DNA of 64,000 nucleotides from Sphingobacteriaceae bacterium (GTDB lineage: Bacteria; Bacteroidota; Bacteroidia; B-17B0; Aurantibacillaceae): positions 682,001-746,000 of the forward strand of contig JADJXI010000003.1 in assembly GCA_016715905.1 (NCBI GenBank), in the 5' to 3' direction. Below are positions 17,089 to 26,800 of the stretch, piece by piece. The first letter of the stretch is position 1; every line of letters starts with the position of its first letter. The notes under the pieces were generated by a model. That model had not been told where the DNA came from, searched no databases, and was given only the letters and a program-made list of their open reading frames with translations. Both the position numbers and the translations under genes were made by a program.

Positions 17089-19113
17089 TTATTTATCATT
17101 CATCATTTTTTCCAATGCGTACATTTCATCTCTAAGTTTAGCTGCTTCTGCAAAGTTTAATTCTTTAGCCGCCCGTAACATTTGCGATTTTATTTTTGTA
17201 ATTTGTTTTTTTAGTTCTTCCGGACTCATATATTGTATCACGGGATCGGCAGCTAAATTCAATTCTTCGTTTTCAATATATGTTTTTACCATTTTTCCGT
17301 TCAGAGATACTTCTGTTCCGCCAAATTGAGAGTGCTGGCTAAGTTTTTTCCCCGCTTGTTTGGGTGTTATGTTATGCTGAATATTATAATCTTGTTGTTT
17401 TTTTCTTCTCCTTTCGGTTTCTTCCATGGTAAAACGCATGCTTTCGGTTATTTTGTCGGCATACATAATTACTTTTCCGTTCACGTTTCTAGCGGCTCTG
17501 CCAACAGTTTGAACTAAGCTTCTTTCATTCCTTAAAAATCCTTCTTTATCTGCATCTAATATTGCCACCAAACTCACTTCCGGTAAATCCAAACCTTCTC
17601 TCAATAAATTAATACCCACTAAAACGTCAAAAATACCAGCGCGGAGTTGTCTTAAAATCTCTACTCTTTCAAGCGTGTCTATTTCACTATGTATATATCT
17701 ACATTTTACATTTAATTTACTTAAATATTTGCTTAACTCTTCAGCCATTCGTTTGGTAAGTGTTGTCACCAAAACGCGTTCACCTAGCTCAACTGTTTTG
17801 TGTATTTCATCCAATAAATCATCTACCTGATTTTTACAAGGACGCACTTCAATCAATGGATCAATAATGCCGGTTGGTCTAATTAATTGTTCAACAACAA
17901 CTCCGCCTGCAAGTTGCAACTCATAATCTGATGGCGTTGCGCTAATGTAAATTACTTGATTTTGAAGAGATACAAATTCATCAAATTTCAATGGGCGATT
18001 ATCCATGGCCGAGGGAAGCCTGAATCCGTATTCAACTAAATTTTGTTTACGACTAAAGTCTCCTCCAAACATGGCTTTCACTTGAGGCAAAGTTACATGG
18101 CTCTCGTCAATAAGCATCAAATAATCATCCGGGAAATAATCCAACAAACAAAATGGACGAGTGCCCGCTTCTCTTCCGTCAAAATAACGCGAGTAATTTT
18201 CTATTCCACTGCAATAACCTAATTCGCGCATCATTTCTAAATCATAATTAACCCGTTCTTCCAATCGTTTGGCTTCCAATTCTTTTTTTTGCGACATGAA
18301 TAAATCACGCTGTATAATCATGTCGTCGTAAATTTGATGCATGGCTTTTTGTAAAGTATCAGGTGCTGTTACAAATAAATTGGCCGGATAAATATTAAAG
18401 GATTTAAATTCACCAATTTTATAATTATTTGCAGGGTCAAAAGTTTCAATACTTTCAATTTCATCTCCAAAAAATAATATTCTTACGCAATAATCAGCGT
18501 AAGGCAAATTTATGTCTACGGTATCACCAATCACTCTAAAAGTTGATCGGGCAAAATCACCTGTTGTTCTTGAATAAAGTGAAGAAACAAGTTGATGTAA
18601 AAATTTATTTCGGGAAATATTTTGGCCAACGCTTATAGGAATAATATTCTTTTTGAAATCAACCGGATTTCCAATACCGTAAATACAACTCACCGAACTT
18701 ACAACAATTACATCCCTTCTTCCTGAAAGTAGAGAGGAGGTTGCGCTTAACCTTAATTTTTCAATTTCATCATTAATAGCTAAATCTTTTTCAATGTAGG
18801 TCCCTGTTGTAGGTAAAAATGCTTCGGGTTGGTAATAATCATAGTAGCTAACAAAATACTCTACTGCGTTGTCCGGGAAAAACTGTTTGAATTCACTATA
18901 TAATTGTGCGGCCAAAGTTTTATTGTGGCTTAGTATTAAGGTTGGTTTATTTATTTCCTGAATAACATTCGCTGCAGTAAATGTCTTGCCTGAACCCGTT
19001 ACCCCTAATAATACTTGATGTTGAGCCTTGTTTGTAAGGCCGGCCACCAATTGTTTTATGGCTTCCGGTTGATCTCCGGTAGGCGTAAATTCTGAGGTTA
19101 AATTAAATGACAT
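17089..19113 (-). CDS. uvrB: UvrABC excision repair helicase subunit B
   Basis: 674 aa, standard length. UvrB verifies damage after UvrA and recruits UvrC in nucleotide excision repair. Walker A GVTGSGKT is at residues 37-44, the beta-hairpin tyrosines are in VSYYDYYQPEAFLP, the DEAD-type box is LIDESH, helicase motif VI is the QTVGRAARN region, and the C-terminal UVR motif (ELNFAEAAKLRDEM) is complete. A perfect -7 element lies only 4 bases before the ATG, suggesting a leaderless message. Confidence 0.98.
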   Translation of the reverse strand: MSFNLTSEFTPTGDQPEAIKQLVAGLTNKAQHQVLLGVTGSGKTFTAANVIQEINKPTLILSHNKTLAAQLYSEFKQFFPDNAVEYFVSYYDYYQPEAFLPTTGTYIEKDLAINDEIEKLRLSATSSLLSGRRDVIVVSSVSCIYGIGNPVDFKKNIIPISVGQNISRNKFLHQLVSSLYSRTTGDFARSTFRVIGDTVDINLPYADYCVRILFFGDEIESIETFDPANNYKIGEFKSFNIYPANLFVTAPDTLQKAMHQIYDDMIIQRDLFMSQKKELEAKRLEERVNYDLEMMRELGYCSGIENYSRYFDGREAGTRPFCLLDYFPDDYLMLIDESHVTLPQVKAMFGGDFSRKQNLVEYGFRLPSAMDNRPLKFDEFVSLQNQVIYISATPSDYELQLAGGVVVEQLIRPTGIIDPLIEVRPCKNQVDDLLDEIHKTVELGERVLVTTLTKRMAEELSKYLSKLNVKCRYIHSEIDTLERVEILRQLRAGIFDVLVGINLLREGLDLPEVSLVAILDADKEGFLRNERSLVQTVGRAARNVNGKVIMYADKITESMRFTMEETERRRKKQQDYNIQHNITPKQAGKKLSQHSQFGGTEVSLNGKMVKTYIENEELNLAADPVIQYMSPEELKKQITKIKSQMLRAAKELNFAEAAKLRDEMYALEKMMNDK

Positions 19114-19117
19114 GCCA

Positions 19118-19125
19118 CAAAGATA
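19118..19125 (-). promoter_or_regulatory. -7 element of uvrB, leaderless spacing
   Basis: The minus strand reads TATCTTTG, then four bases, then the uvrB ATG. Transcription would start at or next to the A of the start codon. Confidence 0.6.
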
Positions 19126-19154
19126 CTTTATTTAAAAATCCAACAATTATTAAT

Positions 19155-19162
19155 TAACTTTA
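19155..19162 (+). promoter_or_regulatory. probable -7 element of giant type-B T9SS protein, copy 1
   Basis: TAACTTTA, one mismatch to TAnnTTTG, 7 bases before the ATG at 19170. The implied 5' leader is very short. No clear -33 TTTG. Confidence 0.35.
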
Positions 19163-19169
19163 TGTTCTA

Positions 19170-22100
19170 ATGGCTAACCGTGTTAAATTATTATTTGCTT
19201 TAGTTTTTTGTCTGAAATTGAGTTTCGGGCAAACTAAATTCAATCATTTATCAAAAGACATTTTCGGGTGCCGGGTTTTTGTAGAGAATAAAGGTCAGTT
19301 TAATAACAAGGAACTTATCAAAGAGCCAATTCTTTATGGATATGAAAACGGCGAGGAACATATTTATTTTACACAAAGCGGACCGGTATACCAGTTGATC
19401 AAAAGAAATCTGATTTCTGAAAAAGAAAAAGAGAGAATTGAAAGAGGAAAAAAAGTAAAAATTAAGCCGGATGAATCTCATTTTGTATTTGTAAAATGGC
19501 TAAATGCCAATACGCAAATTGAAATGGAAGAGAGTCAAACACAAAATCATTATTTCACCTATGGTGGACCGGAGTTAAATGCACGTACTTTCAAAAAGAT
19601 AACCTATAAAAATGTGTACAATAACATTGATATTGAGTATACTTTCCCCGAAAATAAATTAGATGGGATTAAATACAATATTATTCTACATCCCGGCGCC
19701 AATCCGGACGATATACAAATTCAGTATAGTGGTGATGTAAAAAACATCATGCTTAAAGATCAAGAAGTTATTGTAAAAACAAATCGTGAAAGTATAACTG
19801 AGCATGTGCCGGTTAGTTATTATTTAAATACCAGGGAAAAGGTAAAAAGCGAATTTATTTTGCAAAACGGTATAATAAAATTTAAACTCGACCCTGGTTA
19901 TGATCGTTCACGTACTTTGGTAATTGATCCTTGGGTTACTACATTAACTAGCTTAGTAGTGGGTAATTATGGTTTTGATGTGGATCACGATGGTTTAGGC
20001 AATTTATTTGTATACGGCGGAGTGAATCAAGCCAAGATAGCCAAGTATGATGTGGTTGGTAATTTATTATGGACATTTTCAGGAACAGTAATTCCTATTT
20101 CATGGACATCACAAGGTCCGGGAAATGAATATCTGGGGAACTTTGTAGTTAACAAAAATACCGGTAAAACATATGTGGGTGTAGGATACGATATGAATAA
20201 TCAAGTTAGAATTATTCGGTTAGATGCTGCAGGAAATTACGATAATTGGGTAACGCCTTATTTGTATACCGTAGAAGTTTGGGACATGCTTTTTCATTGT
20301 AGTTCGGGTACAGTATATGAAATGGGAGGATCTACTATTGCTAATTTATCAGGTGGCATAATTGATCAAATAACTTCCACCGTACAAGTTGCAAATTTTA
20401 CAGGCATACCAACAGCGGGACAGGATTTTTTGTCTACTTGTGTCGATGATTACGGTGTAATCTTTGGAATTTATGCAAGCCAGGGTACATCTGTTGTTTC
20501 TAATCAAATAACAAGAATCAATAATAGCTTTAATGGAAATACCTGGATGGTACCAAGTACCTATACAACCTTTGCTGAAGCAGAAAACAAAGCAAGCTAT
20601 CAGGGTGGAACTTACTATTCAAATGCATTTAACTGCTTAGCTGTAAATGCTAATTTTCTTTTTTATTACGATGGATATAATGTAGCGGCGTATAATAAAA
20701 ATACCGGACAAAAAGTTGGTTTTACTACTATACCAATGATAGCCATTAAACAACAGGGAGGGATTGCTGTTGATGATTGTAATAATGTTTATGTGGGTGG
20801 GATTGATAATTTATTTTCATATTATTTTAATGGTTCGTCGTTTGTGGCCCTTAATGATGTGCAGTTAAACACGCCTTCTGTAAATAAATTTGTTTACGAT
20901 GTAAAACTCGATCGCGCTACCAAACTATTATATGTTTGCGGAAGTGGATTTGCGGGAGTGTACAGTGCGGTAAACAGTTTAACCTGTGGGGCCAATAACG
21001 GTTTAAGCGTTACGGTTAATTGTTTGGGATTAAATGCAGCTTCAGCGGTGGCTACCTTAAGTACCGGCATTCCTAATCCTACCGTAAATTATATTTGGAC
21101 AGCGAATGGCAATACGGTGGCCGCTACAATGAGTACTTCTGCTATGTCAAATACAGCGAATTTGCCAAATGGAACTTATACATTACAAACACATATTAAT
21201 GCGCCATGCGGTCCAATTTTTACTACAACCTTAAATATTCAATGCTGTCCTACAGTAGCATTAACCTCTTCGGTTTCTCAGTCGGGATGTAGTTATTCAG
21301 TTAATTCTGCTACTGTAACATTAACCGGCGGCGGAACTTTAACTCCAACTATAGATTGGAATCCGCCTCCGCAAGCTGTTGCTCCTAATTCACTCAGCGC
21401 CGTTGGTTTACCGGTGGGGACAAATACTATTGTATTTAATTTTGGGTTTAACTGTATCAATACATCAACTGTAAATGTTTTAACACAGGCACCTCCGGTT
21501 ACATTCACGTTAAATAATTTAACCGGAAGTAATTCCATTACATGCATTGTTCCTGTCGTTACCTTGCAGGCCGTTAGTAATTATACCTTTGGAACTTTGT
21601 CTTATAGCTGGACCAGTCCTTCTTTTACCTCCGGATTGACTACGGTTCAGATTTTAACTGCAAATACTTTAACATTAACAGTTACAGATCCGCTCACCGG
21701 ATGTTTATCTCAACAAATTGTAGCTATTGCATTAAACACCACCGCACCAACTAATTTTGTGAATCCTACAAATCAATTTGTTACCTGTAATTCAGGCGCC
21801 CCGGTTACTTTTTCCGGAACCGTTACAAACCCAACTATTAATATTCAACACGATTGGTATAGCCCTTTTAATCCTTTGCCCGGAGGAGTACCGATTGCAA
21901 CTTCTAATAACACATTGGGATTATTAAGTGGAGCAGTTCCTCCCGGTGTTTATACTTTGCAAACAACTAATCTTGTTAATGGTTGTATATCATTAAAAAC
22001 TGTAACTGTTACTTCTTTGGATGCTTGGCCAACATTTTCACTAAACAGTCCAACTAATTTTTCGGTAGGTTGTAATCCTTTACATCAAACAACAATTTCT

Positions 22101-23717
22101 ATTGTAAATCCGGTTTCCACTCAAACTCCTCCTGCCACTTGCAGTTATACTTTTTTAGCACCCTCGTTTACCGGCGTGGTTACTCCAAGCGTTGTTTTAG
22201 GAAACAATACTTCCACTGTAACAACAATACCGGGTACATGGACCATTATTGTGCAGGATAATTCTAATTTCTGCCGTACAACCATCCAGGTTCCAATTAT
22301 TCAAAATACGGTTGCGCCCAATGTTTCGTCCAGTATGTTTACACAAACATTAACTTGTAAAAATCCAACAGTTATTGCTACAGGAACCACTACAACTCCA
22401 AATACAATCATTACTTGGAATGTTCCTTCAACACCACCAACCTTGTCAACACCAAGCGTAGAAATTGGTAACCCTTCCAATGGTCCAAATACCAGTACAA
22501 CTTCGTTAACCTACGCTAATTTTACGGTGGTAGCAACAAATTCATTAAATGCTTGTCAGTCAACTTCGGTAGTCACAATCCATCAAAACTTTAAACCGCC
22601 AATTTCTAATCCCACTATTTCTATTGCTACGCCAACTGCAATTTATTGTACGGTAGGATCAAATCCGGTGGTATTAACAACGGGTAGCAGTACCACAACA
22701 AGTGGGGGAGGACCCGGCGCATTTGTGGCTAATCCATGTTGGGAAGGACCATCCCCGCAAACGCCAACCTGCGGACCGTCATCTTACAGCTGTTATGTAC
22801 CCGGTGTTTATTCATTAACGGTAGAAGATGCCTATAACGGATGTAAACACACAGGTACTGTAAATGTTTTAGATAAAACACAACCTCCGGTACTGCAAAA
22901 TCAGATTTCCACTGCAACCATACAGTGCGGAGAAGATCAAACACGTTTGCAAATTCAGTTAACCGGAACAAACACTTCTATAAAATACTGGATTTATCAA
23001 TATCCAGTTGGGGCTTCTTTTAACCCAAGCACAGCTATTACACCAAATGGCGGTAACCTATTACTCAGTGGCACATCTAGTCCGAGTATTGATGTGTCAT
23101 TAAATGGGCGCTACTATTATTACGTAACGAACACACTCACCGGTTGCAGAATTTCAGGAGTTTATGAAGTGAAAAACGGTAATTTAAATACCAGTTTAAA
23201 GGCGAATCCTGAATTGGGATTTGCACCATTAGATGTACAGTTTAATGCAGAATCCAATGGACTAACAGCTGTAAATATTGTATGGAATTTTGGAAATGGT
23301 CTATCTCAAATTTCCAATGATTCGGAAACTATAAATACTTTATATAATTCACCGGGAACTTATCAGGTGTTTTTTATCGCTTCAAAGGGAAAATGCATAG
23401 ATACAGCCTATAAAACGATACGCGTGGAAATGCCATCCAAAATGCAGGTTCCTAATATATTTACACCAAATAATGATGGAGTAAATGACCAGTTTTTCTT
23501 ACACGTGGCGAATCTTACAGAGCTTAAAGCAATAATATTTGATCGATGGGGTAATCAGGTTTTTGAAATGCAAAGTGAGTCCGGAAATATTCAATGGGAT
23601 GGGACTAATTATACTGGAGTAAAGTGCTCTTCAGGAGTATATCTATTTAGTATTACCGGTATAGGAACTGATGGTAAAACTTACCATCAAAAAGGAACAA
23701 TTACTTTGCTTCGATAG
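19170..23717 (+). CDS. giant type-B T9SS surface protein, copy 1 (VENKGQ N-domain, core, PKD, CHU_C)
   Basis: 1515 aa. Signal peptide about 1-20. Residues 30-250 form the DUF7948-like N-domain marked by VENKGQF and NIDIEYTFPE. A propeller-like region (about 255-610) follows, with repeats such as NLFVYGGV and NVYVGGID. Next come Ig-like repeats with paired Cys, the core shared by all five family members (about 871-1241), a PKD-like domain (WNFGNG) and a C-terminal CHU_C type-B sorting domain (VPNIFTPNNDGVND, FDRWGN). The protein should be exported by T9SS and attached to the surface or used in gliding or adhesion; the binding partner is unknown. It is paired with a same-length paralog 141 bases downstream. 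Confidence 0.88.
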   Translation: MANRVKLLFALVFCLKLSFGQTKFNHLSKDIFGCRVFVENKGQFNNKELIKEPILYGYENGEEHIYFTQSGPVYQLIKRNLISEKEKERIERGKKVKIKPDESHFVFVKWLNANTQIEMEESQTQNHYFTYGGPELNARTFKKITYKNVYNNIDIEYTFPENKLDGIKYNIILHPGANPDDIQIQYSGDVKNIMLKDQEVIVKTNRESITEHVPVSYYLNTREKVKSEFILQNGIIKFKLDPGYDRSRTLVIDPWVTTLTSLVVGNYGFDVDHDGLGNLFVYGGVNQAKIAKYDVVGNLLWTFSGTVIPISWTSQGPGNEYLGNFVVNKNTGKTYVGVGYDMNNQVRIIRLDAAGNYDNWVTPYLYTVEVWDMLFHCSSGTVYEMGGSTIANLSGGIIDQITSTVQVANFTGIPTAGQDFLSTCVDDYGVIFGIYASQGTSVVSNQITRINNSFNGNTWMVPSTYTTFAEAENKASYQGGTYYSNAFNCLAVNANFLFYYDGYNVAAYNKNTGQKVGFTTIPMIAIKQQGGIAVDDCNNVYVGGIDNLFSYYFNGSSFVALNDVQLNTPSVNKFVYDVKLDRATKLLYVCGSGFAGVYSAVNSLTCGANNGLSVTVNCLGLNAASAVATLSTGIPNPTVNYIWTANGNTVAATMSTSAMSNTANLPNGTYTLQTHINAPCGPIFTTTLNIQCCPTVALTSSVSQSGCSYSVNSATVTLTGGGTLTPTIDWNPPPQAVAPNSLSAVGLPVGTNTIVFNFGFNCINTSTVNVLTQAPPVTFTLNNLTGSNSITCIVPVVTLQAVSNYTFGTLSYSWTSPSFTSGLTTVQILTANTLTLTVTDPLTGCLSQQIVAIALNTTAPTNFVNPTNQFVTCNSGAPVTFSGTVTNPTINIQHDWYSPFNPLPGGVPIATSNNTLGLLSGAVPPGVYTLQTTNLVNGCISLKTVTVTSLDAWPTFSLNSPTNFSVGCNPLHQTTISIVNPVSTQTPPATCSYTFLAPSFTGVVTPSVVLGNNTSTVTTIPGTWTIIVQDNSNFCRTTIQVPIIQNTVAPNVSSSMFTQTLTCKNPTVIATGTTTTPNTIITWNVPSTPPTLSTPSVEIGNPSNGPNTSTTSLTYANFTVVATNSLNACQSTSVVTIHQNFKPPISNPTISIATPTAIYCTVGSNPVVLTTGSSTTTSGGGPGAFVANPCWEGPSPQTPTCGPSSYSCYVPGVYSLTVEDAYNGCKHTGTVNVLDKTQPPVLQNQISTATIQCGEDQTRLQIQLTGTNTSIKYWIYQYPVGASFNPSTAITPNGGNLLLSGTSSPSIDVSLNGRYYYYVTNTLTGCRISGVYEVKNGNLNTSLKANPELGFAPLDVQFNAESNGLTAVNIVWNFGNGLSQISNDSETINTLYNSPGTYQVFFIASKGKCIDTAYKTIRVEMPSKMQVPNIFTPNNDGVNDQFFLHVANLTELKAIIFDRWGNQVFEMQSESGNIQWDGTNYTGVKCSSGVYLFSITGIGTDGKTYHQKGTITLLR
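21781..22893 (+). repeat. conserved core module, copy 1
   Basis: About 370 codons, from the TCNSGAPVTFSG motif to VLDKTQPPVL. The same module occurs in four other genes of the window. This copy differs most often from copies 3-5 (for example HQTT where copies 3-5 have NSTT). The boundaries are approximate. Confidence 0.85.
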
Positions 23718-23858
23718 TCCCGAATTGTTAAAATCAATAAGTTTTGCCTTTTTGGCACAGTATTTGCCAACAATACATGAATTTCTGAAAATTGGGCTAA
23801 CCAATTAATTGAAATTTTAATATATTTATAACTATAATCAACCGTTTAACTCATTAAC

Positions 23859-26800
23859 ATGAAAAAAAATTACATTATTGCATTGCTAATTATATTTAGC
23901 GCAGCATTAAATATCAACGCTCAATTTGCCAAACTCAGCAAGGATGTTTTTGGTACTCGGGTTTTAATTGAAAACAAGGGTCAGTTTGATAAAAAAGTAA
24001 ATTCTTTAAGTCCGGTGAAGTACGGATATGAAACATCCGGTGAGAGAATTTATTTTACCGATAAAGGCCCAATTTATAAACTGATTAAACGATTTATTTA
24101 CTCACATGAACAAATGGAAAAATTGGAGCATGGGAAGTACGTGCCTTTAAAAGCGGACGAAGTTTATCAAGTGAATGTAAACTGGATTGGATGTAATGAT
24201 AATATTCAAATTATTGAAAGTGAAAAGCAGTCTCATTATTTCACTTATGGTTCGGCTGACTTAAATTCTTCTACCTTCAAGAAAATAACTTACAAAAATG
24301 TTTATAATAATATTGATATAGAATACACGCTTCCGGAAGATAAGGAAAGTGGTATAAAATACAATGTGATTTTACATCCCGGAGCAAATCCGGCTGATGT
24401 AAGAATATCTTACACAGGTGATGTACAAAAAATAGTAAAAAGCGGAAATAATATTATAATTAAAACTCCTTTGGAAGACATCACCGAAACCGCGCCGATT
24501 AGTTATTATCAAAACAAAGGCAAAATAGCTTCAAAGTTTAATTTAAATCAAAATGTTATTTCTTTCGAATTCCCAGAAGGATATAACTCAAATGAAACTG
24601 TGGTTATAGACCCTTGGGTTTTTACCATGCCAACACTTACCGGTAATAATGTAGTTTATGATATTGATTATGACGGACTAGGAAACACCTTTGTTTATGG
24701 TGGTATGAATTTTATTAAAGTTGCTAAATATGATCCACTTGGAACTTTAATTTGGACTTTTGCGGGTAGTGTTCCCGGTATCACATGGGACAGTCAAGGT
24801 CCGGGTAATTTTTACACGGGTAACTTCATTGTGCACAAGTTAAATGGCAAAACGTATTTAGGACAGGGATTTGATTTTACAGGAACGAGAACAATTCGAT
24901 TAGATGCTGCCGGTAATTACGATAATTTTGTTACCGTTGTAGTACCTGAGTTTCGTGAATTATGGGATATGGGTTTCCATTGCGGAACAGGTAATGTTTA
25001 TGGATTAGGTGGAACAACTGCCAATGGAATTTCTGCAGCTTTAATTAATCAAAATAACGGTGTGCAAACAACCGCAAATTTCACGGGACTTGGAACCTGG
25101 GGACAAGACGTAGTTTCGAATGCGATTGATGATTTAGGAAATATTTTTGTGATTTTTGCGAGTAACGGAACACCTTCAGCTAATAACGCATTGTTGCGTG
25201 TTAATCCGGGTTTCAATGGAAATATCTGGTTCCAACCAAGTACTTACGCCACATTTAATGAGGCCAATAATAAAAATGGATATTTGGGATATGGTTTGGC
25301 TTCAAATGGGTTTAATTGTTTAGCAGTTAGCGGGAATTATTTATATTACTATAATGGTTTTGACCTTGCTGCTTATAATAAAGCAACCGGTGTGAAGATT
25401 GGATTTACAACTATCCCCGGACACATTGTGAAAAGATTCGGTGGAATTGCCGTTGATGATTGCGATAACGTATATATTGGAGGCGATAATAATGTACTAT
25501 CTTATAATTTCAATGGCAGTACATTTAGTGCTTTGCCAAGTATTCCTTTAAATGCTCCTTCCGTTCAAAAACACGTTTACGATATTAAATTAGATAAAGC
25601 GAATAAGTTGCTTTATGTGGGTGGTAGCGGATTTGCCGGCACATTTAGTGCGGTTAATAGTTTAACTTGCGGAACAGCCAATGCTTTCTCATTAACCTTA
25701 AACTGTAATGGATTTAACAGTGGAACAGCTGTTGCATCGCTAACCACCGCAATAGCTAATCCTTCCATAAATTATATTTGGACAAACCAAGCCGGAACGG
25801 TTGCTGTGACCATGGGTACAACTTCCACTTCAAATTCAGTTAATTTACCAAATGGCACTTATACTTTAAATATTCAAATTAACGCGCCTTGCGGCCCGGC
25901 TTATGTGAATACAATAAACGTGAATTGCTGTAATGCAGTTAATGTTACGCACACTATTGTTCAAGCAGGATGTACAAATACAGTGAACAGCGCAACGGTT
26001 ACTGCTACAGGTGGAGGTACAGTTGTTCCAATTATTACCTGGAACCCGGCTCCTCTTACACTATCAGGAAATTCATTAACTGCAACCGGATTACCTATTG
26101 GAACTACAACAGTTGTGCTTGATTACGGTGGAGGTTGTACAAATACAATTGGAATAACTGCATTACCAGCTCCACCTCCAATTACATTTACAATAAATAA
26201 TTTAACCGGTACATATACAATTACCTGTACAAATCCTGTTATTGATTTACAAGCGGTGAGTAATTACACTTATGGCCCTTTATCTTATAGCTGGACGAGC
26301 ATATCATTTACAGCCGGTACATCTTCAGTAAGTATTAATGCGCCAAATACTATTACACTAACAGTAACAGATCCTTCTACCGGTTGTTTATTGCAACAAG
26401 TTGTAACAATAGGAATTAATACTGTGGCTCCTACAAACTCTGTGAATCCGGTATCACAAGCTATTACTTGTAATTCAGGAGCACCCGTAACTTTTTCAGG
26501 TACGGTTTCAAATCCTACAGTAAATGTTCAGCATGATTGGTATAGTCCGTTAAATCCATTACCGGGCGGCGTACCTATTGCTACTTCAAACAATACTATA
26601 AGCATTTTAAGTGGAGCATTGCCTCCTGGTGTATATACATTAGTTACTACTAACTTGGTAAATGGTTGTACATCGCAAAAAACGGTGACCATTACTTCGC
26701 TTTCTGCTTGGCCTACTTTCTCTTTAAGTAGTCCAACCAATTTCAGTGTAGGTTGTAATCCATTACATCAAACAACAATTTCAATCATCAATCCGGTGAG

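Noticed and set aside
17060..17090. Terminator between the MBOAT gene and uvrB
   Set aside because: Only a 6-bp AT stem with a 2-base loop; too weak to call.
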